Positions 33,867 to 43,303 are shown, counted from the stretch's first letter. The stretch: DNA of 64,000 nucleotides from Gammaproteobacteria bacterium HGW-Gammaproteobacteria-3 (GCA_002843155.1 PGZD01000001.1:120029-184028), one strand, 5' to 3'. Made by a program: numbers and translations. The notes: generated from the sequence alone by a model not told the origin.

Positions 33867-34464
33867 AAACAGGCCAAACATTGGCGCAGACTTACTCTTG
33901 GCGGAAAGACTGATCCAACTCGGCGCCCGTCCGCCAATTGTCAGCCAGCTCTGCCATTTAACCCGAAAACAAAGCATAGTTTTTTTTAAGGCGGTACAAG
34001 GACAATCGCCCAAACAAGGCATGCTGCCACACGATCATCAATGGGCCATCCGCTCGGCGTTCAACAACATTCATGCCTCGCTATTTTTAAGCATGATTGA
34101 AGACATTCGGCACCGGCTTTCTACCCCGAACCTGAGTGCGACCTTACTGGTTGCAGCCTATGAGATCTACAGCAACGTCGCTTCCAAAATTTTAGCCGAT
34201 CGGCAATTTATCCAACCACGCTCCAGCGAACATTATCCGTTAGATATAAACCGGGCTTGGTATTTAATTACCATGCGCTCAACAGGTGATTTGGTATTCA
34301 TTCTTTGCGGGCGTTGCCACGCCCGTTACCTGGGCATGATTCACCCGGATGCCGCATTTAGCCAATGCCCTATCTGCGAGGTGTGGACCGATCGCTCAGG
34401 TCGGCGACGCTGGGTTTCCGCAAAATCAAAAATGCTCACATTGAACAAACTAAGCGCTCGTTAG
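33856..34464 (+). CDS. FlhC-like regulator (AcaC/SetC type)
   Basis: A 202-aa FlhC-like DNA-binding partner. It has LLLAERLIQLGARPPIVSQLCHLTRKQSIVFFKAVQGQSPKQGMLP, closely following the FlhC N-terminal pattern (..LITLGAR..., LSR..L..LYKELRGSPPPKGMLP), and a C-terminal zinc site with CGRC and, 17 residues after it, CPIC, like the four-cysteine cluster of FlhC. The ATG at 33856 overlaps the FlhD-like gene end, so the pair is coupled. Expected to activate transfer operons as a heteromer with its neighbour. Confidence 0.85.
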   Translation: MPFKNRPNIGADLLLAERLIQLGARPPIVSQLCHLTRKQSIVFFKAVQGQSPKQGMLPHDHQWAIRSAFNNIHASLFLSMIEDIRHRLSTPNLSATLLVAAYEIYSNVASKILADRQFIQPRSSEHYPLDINRAWYLITMRSTGDLVFILCGRCHARYLGMIHPDAAFSQCPICEVWTDRSGRRRWVSAKSKMLTLNKLSAR

Positions 34465-34496
34465 AGACGATCCATCAGCTACTAAGGAGAAGTCGC

Positions 34497-35090
34497 ATGC
34501 ATATCGTTGTCGTCACAGCCACCAATTCCCAAATACCTCAGCCAATCCATGGCAAAAATCTCGCAAGACTGGCTCGCGAGTGCTTTGCCAATCAGCAATT
34601 GCTGACAATTGATTTTAAGGACGTCAAAACCATCACGCAGGGGTTCATTCAGGAATTGTTTTTGCCACTGGTCGCTGAATTCGGATCCGATTATCTGAAA
34701 TCGAAACTGAAAATAGTCAATATGGCGGGGCACATCGATAACATGATGCAGTCAGCATTCAAAAATCTGGAGGTCTACTTTGACAAACTAACGGCGATCG
34801 ATCAACTGGGTTGCGATGAAGAGATTTATGCCATGAATCAGGCCTGGCTCATCAAAGCCAGAGAAATTGCACGGGAGAACCCGGTACTGACCGAGCTGGT
34901 ACTTGGCATTACGGATGAAACCATGCGCTTGGCAGTTGGACGTTTATCTTTAGAAGACATTGATTTCATTGCCCGCTCTAACTGGTTATGTTTTACCCCC
35001 CGATTTTCGCGTCAGTTTATTCAAAACATCAACAGAGAATCGCCACCGATGTTGGAAGCCATGCTCGGATTAAGTGGCAATATTGGCTAA
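34497..35090 (+). CDS. STAS-like domain fused to FlhD-like domain
   Basis: A 197-aa protein with two parts. Residues about 1-105 resemble the STAS-like DUF4325 domain (LLTIDFKDVKTITQGFIQELFLPLVAEFG, IVNMAGHIDNMMQSAF). Residues about 118-190 repeat the FlhD pattern (MNQAWLIKAREIARENPVLTELVLGITDETMRLAVGRLSLEDIDFIARSNW). AAGGAG lies 7 bases before the ATG at 34497; the longer frame from 34365 overlaps the previous gene. A STAS-like module could add ligand or protein sensing to an FlhD-type regulator. Fusion boundaries are by eye. Confidence 0.75.
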   Translation: MHIVVVTATNSQIPQPIHGKNLARLARECFANQQLLTIDFKDVKTITQGFIQELFLPLVAEFGSDYLKSKLKIVNMAGHIDNMMQSAFKNLEVYFDKLTAIDQLGCDEEIYAMNQAWLIKAREIARENPVLTELVLGITDETMRLAVGRLSLEDIDFIARSNWLCFTPRFSRQFIQNINRESPPMLEAMLGLSGNIG

Positions 35091-35102
35091 GGGGGACAGC
35101 TA

Positions 35103-35570
35103 ATGCTCAAGAAATTTCAACAGCAATCCCTGGCAATTGAACTGCTCAATCGTCACGCAAAGGTCAAAATCGTTCATCAAGCAACTGGAATTCCGATCAA
35201 GCTATTGAGACAGACATACCGTCAATTACATGGCCGTTCGCCCAGCCGTGGATCCATCAAATTTTCCACCCGTGGCTTGACTGGAAGCCGGCGGAAATAC
35301 AAGGACGTAACGCTGTTTGCCGTGTGCTATCGGGCTGCTTCAAACAAATCGGCCGACAGTCAAATCCAAACACTGATAACCGCTTTTGACGCCTACAAGC
35401 GTTCCTATCCTTCCGGACAACTCGACTTTTCGGCTGCTTGGGTGGTAGCCCAGGACATCAAAGATAAAAAAGTTCAGATTTCGACATGCACGAATTGTCG
35501 AGCCTGGGTTTTATTGAATGCGAGGGAAGATCTATCTGAACGTTGCGGTGTGTGTAACAACTCTTTGTAA
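35103..35570 (+). CDS. Second FlhC-like regulator
   Basis: A 155-aa shortened FlhC-like protein: AIELLNRHAKVKIVHQATGIPIKLLRQTYRQLHGRSPSRG corresponds to the FlhC N-terminal DNA-binding part, and the C-terminus has CTNC..CGVC, a four-cysteine zinc site. It starts 12 bases after the STAS-FlhD fusion with GGGGGA before the ATG, mirroring the FlhD-FlhC pair just upstream. It probably forms a second heteromeric regulator. Confidence 0.78.
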   Translation: MLKKFQQQSLAIELLNRHAKVKIVHQATGIPIKLLRQTYRQLHGRSPSRGSIKFSTRGLTGSRRKYKDVTLFAVCYRAASNKSADSQIQTLITAFDAYKRSYPSGQLDFSAAWVVAQDIKDKKVQISTCTNCRAWVLLNAREDLSERCGVCNNSL

Positions 35571-35583
35571 TTAGGTTGATCCT

Positions 35584-35814
35584 GTGAATACTGAAAGCGA
35601 ACAAAAGACGACAGAAATTGCCAAAGAAAAAGAGTTCTTAAAGATCAGTGATATGTTGGAGAAATTAGGTGTGACTCGCACTCAATTTTGGCGAATGAGG
35701 AAGGCAGGCGAAGTACCTCCACCGGTAATTAAGAATCCTCAAATGTGGCTAGCAAGCAAAGTAAACGCTTTCTATGAAAGTAGGGCAAACAAAGAGAGTG
35801 ACAGTTCGCTTTAG
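35584..35814 (+). CDS. AlpA/excisionase-like helix-turn-helix protein
   Basis: A 76-aa small DNA-binding protein with an AlpA/Xis-type winged helix: FLKISDMLEKLGVTRTQFWRMRKAGEVPPPV, then WLASKVNAFYESR. Such proteins act as recombination directionality factors or prophage regulators. The start is a GTG at 35584 with a weak AGG upstream. It is the last gene before the tRNA border, where an excisionase is often found, although the integrase is not in the window. Confidence 0.75.
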   Translation: MNTESEQKTTEIAKEKEFLKISDMLEKLGVTRTQFWRMRKAGEVPPPVIKNPQMWLASKVNAFYESRANKESDSSL

Positions 35815-35940
35815 TTAACGATTGCAAAGCTTCCAGATCTTAATTCCAAGCGTTACTATGACTTTGGCGAAAATATTTGCTTATGTAACGTACGTTTTTC
35901 AGATGGTGAACCGAAAAATTTTCGGTTTTAAGAGAAAAAC

Positions 35941-35962
35941 AAAGTGACCATAAAAGTGACCA
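35941..35962 (+). repeat. Tandem AAAGTGACCA repeats near the ICE end
   Basis: AAAGTGACCA occurs at 35941-35950 and again at 35953-35962, a 12-base period, close to one helical turn. The same 9-mer AAAGTGACC makes both arms of the dyad at 33476-33504. Position beside the tRNA border suggests arm-type sites for Int/Xis or an operator. Confidence 0.6.
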
Positions 35963-35967
35963 CGCAT

Positions 35968-36000
35968 AAAAAAAGGGCTTAGGTATTTCTACCTAAGCCC
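35968..36000 (-). terminator. Rho-independent terminator of the tRNA operon
   Basis: On the minus strand GGGCTTAGGTA-gaaa-TACCTAAGCCC is followed by seven T (35974-35968). It lies 10 bases beyond the 3' end of tRNA-Asn and would end the csrA-tRNA transcript. If the ICE uses the tRNA 3' end as attachment site, this terminator is carried by the element. From 35815 to this point I see no gene. Confidence 0.88.
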
Positions 36001-36010
36001 TTGATTTATT

Positions 36011-36086
36011 TGGCTCCCCCGGACGGGCTCGAACCGCCGACCTAGTGATTAACAGTCACCCGCTCTACCGACTGAGCTACAGGGGA
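36011..36086 (-). tRNA. tRNA-Asn (GTT)
   Basis: Complete 76-nt cloverleaf including CCA. The acceptor TCCCCTG pairs with the matching 3' arm (one G-U-type pair), the D-arm has AGCTCAGTCGGTAGAGC, the anticodon loop is CTGTTAA with GTT, and the T-arm has GGTTCGAGCC. Its 3' end faces the ICE, making it the likely integration site. Confidence 0.97.
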
Positions 36087-36112
36087 TTAAACTTTTCTCA
36101 ATTTTTGGACAT

Positions 36113-36189
36113 TGGCGCGCCCGGAGAGATTCGAACTCCCGACCGCTCGGTTCGTAGCCGAGTACTCTATCCAGCTGAGCTACGGGCGC
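36113..36189 (-). tRNA. tRNA-Arg (ACG)
   Basis: A 77-nt tRNA with CCA: acceptor GCGCCCG pairs with CGGGCGC, the anticodon stem is CTCGG/CCGAG around CTACGAA, and the T-arm is GGGAGTTCGAATCTC. Second of three tRNA genes in the csrA operon region. Confidence 0.97.
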
Positions 36190-36251
36190 CTAATTGAGCT
36201 GACCATTTTCTTATTTTTTTATATTTTTGTCAACTATAAGTTTAAAATCAA

Positions 36252-36343
36252 TGGCGGAGAGTGAGGGATTCGAACCCTCGATGGGCTATAAAACCCATAC
36301 TCCCTTAGCAGGGGAGCGCCTTCAGCCTCTCGGCCAACTCTCC
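36252..36343 (-). tRNA. tRNA-Ser (GCT)
   Basis: A 92-nt class II tRNA with CCA: acceptor GGAGAGT, anticodon loop CTGCTAA with GCT, long variable arm ATGGGTTTTATAGCCCAT, T-arm GAGGGTTCGAATCCCTC. It begins 9 bases after the csrA stop, as in many gammaproteobacteria. Confidence 0.97.
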
Positions 36344-36352
36344 TAGTTTTTC

Positions 36353-36553
36353 TTACTCTTCGGGGCCGCTCAATCCTGAAGATTCGGCTTGCTCTTTCTT
36401 GATTCTTTCGTAGATTTCTTCCCGGTGTACAGAGACTTCCTTGGGCGCATTGACACCGATGCGAACTTGATTTCCTTTGACTCCAAGTACGGTGACTGTC
36501 ACTTCATCACCAATCATCAGAGTCTCTCCTACCCGACGAGTCAAGATAAGCAT
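36353..36553 (-). CDS. csrA: CsrA carbon storage regulator
   Basis: A 66-aa global RNA-binding regulator that binds GGA-containing hairpins near ribosome sites. The protein begins [18 protein letters not shown] and has the canonical [33 protein letters not shown] lies 6 bases before the ATG. It sits between lysC and tRNA-Ser, a standard position. CsrA is a candidate reader of the ICE leaders only because they present GGA near ribosome sites; there is no direct evidence. Confidence 0.98.
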   Translation of the reverse strand: MLILTRRVGETLMIGDEVTVTVLGVKGNQVRIGVNAPKEVSVHREEIYERIKKEQAESSGLSGPEE

Positions 36554-36737
36554 GGCTTCTCCCTTTTAATTTAAGTAATTATTACTGCGTTCTCGCAGCA
36601 ACGAACCAAGACGCACATTATAAACATTTTTCAGGATATGTAAAACTTAGGAACGTGCATTTTATAGCTTGTGCAACTGACTTGTCTTTTTGTCCGTCTT
36701 CTGCGTTGCCTACAGGGATGTAGGTAAGGGGCGTGAG

Positions 36738-36819
36738 CCAAGAGCGGCGCTTTGTGCAAACAGTTACATAGTTCACTATAGCTAAGTTTGCACGCCTTGA
36801 ATACGAACAAAAATCTCAT
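36738..36819 (-). repeat. MITE-like repeat, copy 1
   Basis: Read on the minus strand, this stretch aligns with 49085-49165: TTTGTTCG..CAAGGCG..AAACTT, then CTATGTAACTGTTT and GCGCCGCT are shared with small changes. It fills the gap between lysC and csrA. Neither copy encodes a protein. Confidence 0.6.
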
Positions 36820-36849
36820 CAGTTGCCCAAGTTATTTCATGCCCATTCC

Positions 36850-38079
36850 TTAACTTTCGACCGGCTCAAGCTCCAGTTCAAATGCCGAATGCAGAGCCCT
36901 GACCGCCAGTTCCAGATATTTTTCATCGACGACGACAGAAATTTTTATTTCGGAAGTCGAGATCATGCGGATGTTGATACCTTCCTGGGCCAGTGTCTTG
37001 AACATGGTGCTGGCAATACCCGCATGTGAGCGCATACCGACGCCGACGATGGAAATTTTGACGATTTTGTCATCACCGGACACGGCTTTTGCGCCTAATT
37101 GTGCGCACACGCCGACCAGTAATTCTTTGGCTTGCCGGTAATCGTTACGATGGACGGTGAAAGTGAAATCGGTGGTGTCATCCCCTGCAATATTCTGGAT
37201 AATCATGTCGATTTCGATATTGGCGTCGGCGACAGGGCCCAGAATTTTATAGGCCACGCCGGGCAAATCCGGTACTCCGGTGATGGTCAGTTTTGCTTCG
37301 TCCCGATTAAAGGCAATGGCGGAAATTAAAGCTTGCTCCATTTGATTGTCCTCGTAGGTAATGAGTGTTCCTTGACCTTCTGTGAATGATGACAACACTC
37401 TCAAGGCCACATTATATTTACCGGCAAATTCCACCGATCTGATTTGCAGCACTTTGGAGCCTAAACTGGCCATTTCCAGCATTTCTTCGAAAGTGATTTT
37501 ATCCAGACGGCGGGCCTTGGGCTCTACCCTGGGGTCGGTGGTGTAAACGCCATCGACATCGGTGTAAATATGACATTCATCCGCTTTCAGCGCGGCCGCC
37601 AAGGCCACTGCCGTGGTGTCGGAGCCGCCGCGTCCGAGCGTGGTGATATTGTCTTCCTGATCGACGCCCTGAAATCCCGCCACGACCACAACGCGTCCGG
37701 CGGCAAGGTCTTTGCGCAACCGTTCGTCATCGATATTGCGTATTCTGGCCTTGGTGTGACTGCTGTCGGTCAGAATCTTGACTTGTCCGCCGGTGTAAGA
37801 GCAGGCGGGACAACCCAGGTCATGAAGCGCCATACTCAATAAGGCCATGGTAACTTGTTCGCCTGTCGCCAGCAGAACATCCAGTTCCCGGTTATTGGGG
37901 GTGTTTTGCATGGCTTTGGCCAAAGCGAGCAATTTGTTGGTTTCGCCGCTCATCGCCGAAACCACGACCACTATTTGATCGCCACGGTCATGTACTTTTT
38001 TGACGCGTTGCGCGACCGCTTTGATCCGTTCTACCGAGCCGACGGAAGTGCCGCCGAATTTATAAACATATAATGCCAT
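36850..38079 (-). CDS. lysC: Aspartate kinase
   Basis: First enzyme of the aspartate family pathway (Lys, Met, Thr, diaminopimelate), phosphorylating L-aspartate. The 409-aa protein has the kinase domain (KFGGTSVGSVERI at 7, VVVVSAMSG near 37, GRGGSDTTAVALA near 148, YTDVDGVYTTDPR near 173). Two C-terminal ACT domains for amino-acid feedback follow (about 265-400, ITGVPDLPGVAYKI, VGVGMRSHAGIASTMF). The alaS-lysC-csrA order resembles Pseudomonas. Confidence 0.97.
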   Translation of the reverse strand: MALYVYKFGGTSVGSVERIKAVAQRVKKVHDRGDQIVVVVSAMSGETNKLLALAKAMQNTPNNRELDVLLATGEQVTMALLSMALHDLGCPACSYTGGQVKILTDSSHTKARIRNIDDERLRKDLAAGRVVVVAGFQGVDQEDNITTLGRGGSDTTAVALAAALKADECHIYTDVDGVYTTDPRVEPKARRLDKITFEEMLEMASLGSKVLQIRSVEFAGKYNVALRVLSSFTEGQGTLITYEDNQMEQALISAIAFNRDEAKLTITGVPDLPGVAYKILGPVADANIEIDMIIQNIAGDDTTDFTFTVHRNDYRQAKELLVGVCAQLGAKAVSGDDKIVKISIVGVGMRSHAGIASTMFKTLAQEGINIRMISTSEIKISVVVDEKYLELAVRALHSAFELELEPVES

Positions 38080-38098
38080 TGTGTCTTTAACCTTGGGT

Positions 38099-40714
38099 TC
38101 AAGCGCCTAATTGTTGTTGTATCCATTGCGGGACTGAGCGTAAAGCTTTATCCAGGGCGCCCGGGTTATTGCCCCCCGCCTGCGCCATATCGGGTCTGCC
38201 GCCGCCTTTGCCGCCGACCTGGAGCGCGACCGCATTGACCAGGTCACCGGCTTTGAGGCGCGAAGTCTGGTCTTTGGAAACACCGGCTATCAGGCTGACT
38301 TTTTCGCCCTCGATCGTAGCCAGCACCACGGCGCAACTGCCCAGTTTGTTGCGGAGTTGATCGAGCATTTCCCGCAGGGCCTTGCCGTCAATGTCGTCAA
38401 TGCGCACGGCCAGGACTTTAATATCTTCAATATCGACCGCCTGGCTGATAAGTTCGCCGCCTGCTGAACTGGCCAGTTTGGCTTTCAGGCGTTCCAGATC
38501 TTTTTCCAGCAGTTTGTTTTTTTCGAGCAGTTGTTCGACTTTTTCGGCTGCTTTGTCGGGAGTGCTTTTAACGTAACCGGCAATCATCGCCAGTGTTTTT
38601 TCCAAGGTTTCTATCCAGTCCACACAGGCGTTTCCGGTTATCGCTTCAATTCTTCTGACGCCTGCGGCGACGCCGGTTTCAGTAATTATTTTAAAAAAAC
38701 CGATGTCGCCCGCGCGTTTTACATGGGTGCCGCCGCAAAGTTCCGTGGAAAAGCCGCCGATTTTTAAAACCCTGACCCGGTCGCCGTATTTCTCGCCAAA
38801 CAGCGCCATCGCACCGGCCTGCATGGCTTCCTCTTTAGCCATGACCTCGGCGGATACGGCTTCGTTCAAACGGATTTGGCTGTTGACCAGACGTTCAATG
38901 GCGTCGATTTGAGCGCCGGTCAAGGGTTCGAAATGGGAAAAATCGAAGCGCAAGCGTTCGGCATTGACCAGCGAGCCTTTTTGCGCGACATGTTCGCCCA
39001 AGAGCGTGCGTAACGCGGCATGCAGCAAATGCGTCGCGGAATGGTTCAATTCGGTCGCTTTGCGTTTAGCGCCATCGACAGTCGCGGTGCAGCTCCGGGT
39101 ATTTTCCAACGTACCCGAAACCAGTCGGCCTTTGTGCAAAAATAAATCGCCGCCTTGTTTTTGTGTGTTGTCAACGGCAAAAAGTGCCTCGCCGCATACA
39201 ATCGTGCCGCTGTCGCCGACCTGGCCGCCGGATTCGCCGTAAAAGGGCGTTTTATCCAGCACGACGATGCCTTCATCGCCTGCGTTCAACCGCTCCACCG
39301 GCATGCCTTGCCGGAACAGTCCGATTATCTGCGCCTGATCCTGAAGATGGTCATAACCGGTAAATTCGGTTTGTCCGTCCAGTTTTATTTCCTGTGGGTA
39401 ATCGCCGCCAAAATGACTGGCGGCACGGGCTCTGTTACGCTGTGCCGCCATTTCCATTTCAAAACCGGCGTGGTCGATGGTCAGGTTTTGTTCGCGGGCG
39501 AAATCCGCCGTCAAATCGACCGGAAAACCATAAGTGTCGTAGAGTTGAAAAACGATGTCTCCGGGGATGGTTGAACCGGACAGTTTTGCGATGCAGGCTT
39601 CAAGGATTTTCATGCCTTGTCCAAGCGTTTCGGCAAAACGCTCTTCTTCGTTTTTAAGGGCGCGCTCGATCTGCGCCTGCGCCGCTTTCAATTCAGGATA
39701 GGCCGCGCCCATCTCCTGCACCAGAGAGGCGACCAATTGGTAGAAAAAAATCTCGCGGATACCTAAGCGATAACCGTGGCGGATAGCCCGGCGGATAATG
39801 CGCCTGAGCACATAACCTCGGCCTTCGTTCGACGGCATGACGCCGTCGGCCACCAAAAAAGCGCAAGAACGGATATGGTCGGCCACTACCCGCAATGAGC
39901 TTTGATCCAAATCGCGGGTATCGGCCAGCTTTGCGGCTGCCGCCAGCAGGGATTGAAACAAATCGATCTCATAATTGCTGTGTACGCCTTGCATGACGGC
40001 GGCAATGCGTTCAAGTCCCATGCCGGTATCGACCGAGGGTTTGGGTAAAAGGTGCAGATTGCCGTCAGAATCCCGGTCATATTGCATGAATACCAGATTC
40101 CAGATTTCGATGTAACGGTCGCCGTCTTCTTCGGGTGTACCCGGAGGGCCGCCGGCAATGTGTCCGCCATGATCATAAAATATTTCGCTGCAAGGCCCGC
40201 AAGGGCCGACATCACCCATGGACCAAAAATTATCCTTGGCGCCGATTCTGGAGAAGCGGTTGGGGTCAACGCCCACTTCATCCAGCCATATTTTCTCGGC
40301 TTCGGCATCTTCTTCAAATACGGTCACCCAGAGTTTTTCGGCGGGAATCTGCAATTCCTGCGTCAAAAATTCCCAGGCAAAATGAATCGCTTCTTTTTTG
40401 AAATAATCACCGAAGCTGAAATTGCCCAGCATTTCAAAAAAAGTATGGTGTCTTGCCGTGTAACCGACATTCTCCAGATCATTGTGTTTGCCTCCGGCGC
40501 GCACACAGCGCTGACTGGTCACGGCTCGGGTATAAGCGCGCTGTTCCCGGCCCAGAAATACATCCTTGAACTGGACCATCCCGGCATTGGTGAACAAGAG
40601 CGTAGGATCGTTGCCTGGAATCAGGGAGCTGGAGGGCTGGACACAATGGCCGCGTGCGCGGAAAAACTCCAGAAAGGCAGTGCGCAACGCCGCGCTGGTC
40701 ATATGTTTTGTCAT
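38099..40714 (-). CDS. alaS: Alanyl-tRNA synthetase
   Basis: Charges tRNA-Ala. The 871-aa protein has the class II catalytic domain ([55 protein letters not shown]), an editing domain with [11 protein letters not shown] and CGGTHV zinc-site residues (..ELNHSATH..., ..[10 protein letters not shown]), and a C-terminal oligomerisation and DHHA1 region ending in [12 protein letters not shown]. The ATG at 40714 is preferred to the TTG at 40720; an ATG at 40702 aligns best with E. coli but none has a clear ribosome site. It follows recX by 27 bases. Confidence 0.98.
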   Translation of the reverse strand: MTKHMTSAALRTAFLEFFRARGHCVQPSSSLIPGNDPTLLFTNAGMVQFKDVFLGREQRAYTRAVTSQRCVRAGGKHNDLENVGYTARHHTFFEMLGNFSFGDYFKKEAIHFAWEFLTQELQIPAEKLWVTVFEEDAEAEKIWLDEVGVDPNRFSRIGAKDNFWSMGDVGPCGPCSEIFYDHGGHIAGGPPGTPEEDGDRYIEIWNLVFMQYDRDSDGNLHLLPKPSVDTGMGLERIAAVMQGVHSNYEIDLFQSLLAAAAKLADTRDLDQSSLRVVADHIRSCAFLVADGVMPSNEGRGYVLRRIIRRAIRHGYRLGIREIFFYQLVASLVQEMGAAYPELKAAQAQIERALKNEEERFAETLGQGMKILEACIAKLSGSTIPGDIVFQLYDTYGFPVDLTADFAREQNLTIDHAGFEMEMAAQRNRARAASHFGGDYPQEIKLDGQTEFTGYDHLQDQAQIIGLFRQGMPVERLNAGDEGIVVLDKTPFYGESGGQVGDSGTIVCGEALFAVDNTQKQGGDLFLHKGRLVSGTLENTRSCTATVDGAKRKATELNHSATHLLHAALRTLLGEHVAQKGSLVNAERLRFDFSHFEPLTGAQIDAIERLVNSQIRLNEAVSAEVMAKEEAMQAGAMALFGEKYGDRVRVLKIGGFSTELCGGTHVKRAGDIGFFKIITETGVAAGVRRIEAITGNACVDWIETLEKTLAMIAGYVKSTPDKAAEKVEQLLEKNKLLEKDLERLKAKLASSAGGELISQAVDIEDIKVLAVRIDDIDGKALREMLDQLRNKLGSCAVVLATIEGEKVSLIAGVSKDQTSRLKAGDLVNAVALQVGGKGGGRPDMAQAGGNNPGALDKALRSVPQWIQQQLGA

Positions 40715-40741
40715 AGTCAAAAGATTTAAGGTTTGGGGAGC

Positions 40742-41203
40742 TTATGCAAATTTAAGGTTCAACTGATCAGACAAGGCATTGATCAATGTGCCGACGAAGC
40801 CGCGCTGCAATAAAAACCGGCGGCGTCTGGCCCATTCCTGGCGCGTGAGGATGGGGGTCTGCGAATATTTTTTCTCATACACCTGATGCGCTATAGCCAG
40901 CCAGCTTACGGCGCTTTCATGAACGAAAGCATCCAGGTCGAAATTTTCGATACCGGCTTGCCGCAGTTCATAAGCGATACGGTTTGGGCCATAACCCTTG
41001 GCGATGCGGTACCTTGCATAGCTTTCGGCAAAACGCCGGTCGGAGAGCCAACCCTGTTCGAGCCATTGTTCGAGTACCGTGTCGATAGAGCGGGGTTCAA
41101 AGCCTCGCGCCGTAAGCTTGTTGAACAGCTCAAGCCGACTGTGCTCGCGGCGCGCCAGGAGCCGAAGTCCTGTTTCCCGGATGGCTTTAAGCGCATCATC
41201 CAT
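40742..41203 (-). CDS. recX: RecX regulatory protein
   Basis: A 153-aa helical protein that binds and restrains RecA filaments. Three-helix RecX repeats are visible (LLARREHSRLELFNKLTARGF, LEQGWLSDRRFAESYARYRIAKGYGPNRIAYELRQAGI, RQEWARRRRFLLQRGFVGTLINAL). It lies directly downstream of recA by 19 bases and is probably expressed by read-through. Confidence 0.97.
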   Translation of the reverse strand: MDDALKAIRETGLRLLARREHSRLELFNKLTARGFEPRSIDTVLEQWLEQGWLSDRRFAESYARYRIAKGYGPNRIAYELRQAGIENFDLDAFVHESAVSWLAIAHQVYEKKYSQTPILTRQEWARRRRFLLQRGFVGTLINALSDQLNLKFA

Positions 41204-41222
41204 AACGTAAAATCAAGCCCGC

Positions 41223-42263
41223 TTAAAGTTCTGTCTCGATTTCATCTACCTCGGCAGCGGCAGGCGCCACTCGGCCAAAGGCTTCCGAACGGATTTTTGC
41301 CTCGATTTCCTGAGCCTTGTCGGGATGCTCTTTTAAGAATATTTTTACGTTATCCTTGCCTTGGCCTATTTTCTCATCGCCGTAGCTATACCAGGAACCG
41401 GCTTTTTGAATCAAGCCGAAGTTCACGCCCAAGTCCACCAGCTCGCCGAAGAACGACACGCCTTCGCCGTACAGAATTTCAAATTCCGCCTGTTTGAACG
41501 GGGGCGCGACTTTGTTTTTGACCACTTTGACGCGGGTTTCGTTGCCGATCACTTCGTCGCCTTTTTTGACCGCGCCGATACGGCGAATATCCAGGCGTAC
41601 CGATGCGTAAAACTTCAAGGCGTTGCCGCCGGTGGTGGTTTCGGGATTGCCGAACATGACGCCGATTTTCATGCGAATCTGATTGATGAAAATGACCAGG
41701 GTATTGGATCTTTTGATATTGGCGGTCAATTTTCTAAGTGCCTGCGACATCAGTCTGGCCTGTAGACCCATGTGCGAGTCGCCCATGTCGCCTTCGATTT
41801 CCGCTTTTGGCGTCAACGCCGCAACCGAATCCACCACGACAATATCAACCGCGCCGGATCGTACCAGCATGTCGGTAATTTCCAAAGCTTGCTCGCCGGT
41901 ATCGGGCTGGGAAACCAGCAGGTCATCGACATTGACGCCGATTTTTTCCGCATAAGCCGGATCCAGGGCGTGCTCGGCATCGACAAAGGCAGCGGTTCCG
42001 CCCAGTTTTTGCATTTGTGCGATCACCGACAAAGTCAGCGTGGTTTTTCCGGAGGATTCAGGCCCGTAAATTTCAACGACCCTGCCTCGCGGCAAGCCGC
42101 CGCAACCCAAAGCAATGTCCAATGACAACGATCCGGTGGAAACTACCTGAATGTCACGCGCTGCGGCCGTGACATCGCCCATGCGCATCACCGAACCTTT
42201 ACCGAATTGTTTTTCAATTTGCAAAAGCGCCGCGCCCAGCGCTTTTTTCTTGTTGTCATCCAT
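41223..42263 (-). CDS. recA: RecA recombinase
   Basis: A 346-aa strand-exchange and SOS co-protease. Walker [10 protein letters not shown] near 67, the MAW-like region [57 protein letters not shown], and an acidic C-terminus (VDEIETEL) are all typical. Upstream I see CTGTTTTAAC but no canonical LexA box (CTG-N10-CAG), so SOS control is not shown by sequence. Confidence 0.98.
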   Translation of the reverse strand: MDDNKKKALGAALLQIEKQFGKGSVMRMGDVTAAARDIQVVSTGSLSLDIALGCGGLPRGRVVEIYGPESSGKTTLTLSVIAQMQKLGGTAAFVDAEHALDPAYAEKIGVNVDDLLVSQPDTGEQALEITDMLVRSGAVDIVVVDSVAALTPKAEIEGDMGDSHMGLQARLMSQALRKLTANIKRSNTLVIFINQIRMKIGVMFGNPETTTGGNALKFYASVRLDIRRIGAVKKGDEVIGNETRVKVVKNKVAPPFKQAEFEILYGEGVSFFGELVDLGVNFGLIQKAGSWYSYGDEKIGQGKDNVKIFLKEHPDKAQEIEAKIRSEAFGRVAPAAAEVDEIETEL

Positions 42264-42429
42264 CGTTATCGCCCTTTTTTGTTAAAACAGCTGGCTTTTA
42301 AAAACGGTTTATTATGACATAGCAGGTTTTATTTGGCACCGAGATTCTTGGACGACAAGCGCGGCTGTAGCGAACGTTATACCTTTCGCACTTCAAATTT
42401 CGACACCGCTTTAAGGAGGCGCCGGGGTG

Positions 42430-42465
42430 TTCGGCCCCTCACCTAGCGTTAGGTGAAGGGCCGAA
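42430..42465. repeat. Palindrome between recA and the pentapeptide gene
   Basis: TTCGGCCCCTCACCTA and TAGGTGAAGGGCCGAA form a 16-bp stem with one mismatch and a GCGT loop, followed by TTTTG on the plus strand. It could be a terminator or a REP-like element in the otherwise gene-free 42264-42526 stretch. Confidence 0.6.
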
Positions 42466-42526
42466 TTTTGATCTACGATGAGTGTATGCACGGACAGAAC
42501 AAAAGACGAAACCGGCCAGGGGCGTC

Positions 42527-43303
42527 TCAGGGTTCGAATATGGCCTGGTCCAAATCGATACTTTTGTCGATGCCTCTGAGCGTCGAAGGTTCCTTGACGC
42601 CTTTGAACTTCGCACCTTTTAAATGAACGCCGGTAAAATTAGTATCCATCAATTTGGCGTAAGACAAGTTAGCGCCGGACAAATCGGCACCGGTCAGATC
42701 GGCGCCGCCCATGTCGGCGGCCGTTAAATCCGCGTCAACTAACAAGGTGCCGTTGAGTTTGGTCATTTTCAGCATGGCCCGGCTCAGGTTGGCGCGGGAC
42801 AGTTTGGCGCCGGTTAAATTGGCGCCTTTCAAACTGGCCCGCATCAGGCCCATCGATTGATTTTTCATGTCGACGCCCCAATTGGCGCCAGTAATGTCGG
42901 CCTGGCTCAGATTGGCGTAGTCCATGATTGCGATGACCCGGCTGCCGTGTAAATCGGCCTGGCTTAAATTGGCTCGCATCAGACTGACGCCAAAAATACT
43001 GGTATTGGATAAATTGGCGCCGGATAAATTAATGCCGGTCATGACCGTCAAATCCAGCACCAGACCGGACAAGTTGCTGCCGCTCAAATTGGCTTTTCTC
43101 AAATCGGCGCCCCACAGGTCGGCATTGCGAAAATCCAGGCCGGACAAGTTGACGCCTTTGAAATCTTTCCGGCGTAAATCGGCAGGATGGTTTTTATCGG
43201 CCTGCGCCAGTAGCGCTTCGACCTGCGCCCGGCTCATGTCGGCCGCGAACAGGGAAGGCGTGTAACAAAGCGCGCACAGTAAAACAAATGACAGTGTTTT
43301 CAT
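42527..43303 (-). CDS. Secreted pentapeptide-repeat protein
   Basis: A 258-aa protein with a signal peptide (MKTLSFVLLCALCYTPSLFA) and about thirty A(D/N)LXX-type pentapeptide repeats (GVNLSGLDFRNADLWGADLRKANLSGSNL..), which form a right-handed beta helix. The ATG at 43303 has GAGG 6 bases upstream; the longer frame from 43426 is rejected because it hides the signal peptide. Periplasmic location is likely. Function unknown; the charged repeat face could mimic DNA in related proteins, but not obviously in an exported one. Confidence 0.88.
   Translation of the reverse strand: MKTLSFVLLCALCYTPSLFAADMSRAQVEALLAQADKNHPADLRRKDFKGVNLSGLDFRNADLWGADLRKANLSGSNLSGLVLDLTVMTGINLSGANLSNTSIFGVSLMRANLSQADLHGSRVIAIMDYANLSQADITGANWGVDMKNQSMGLMRASLKGANLTGAKLSRANLSRAMLKMTKLNGTLLVDADLTAADMGGADLTGADLSGANLSYAKLMDTNFTGVHLKGAKFKGVKEPSTLRGIDKSIDLDQAIFEP

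Noticed and set aside
42264..42340. LexA/SOS box upstream of recA
   Set aside because: Scanned for CTG-N10-CAG and close variants; only partial half-sites such as CTGTTTTAAC are present.
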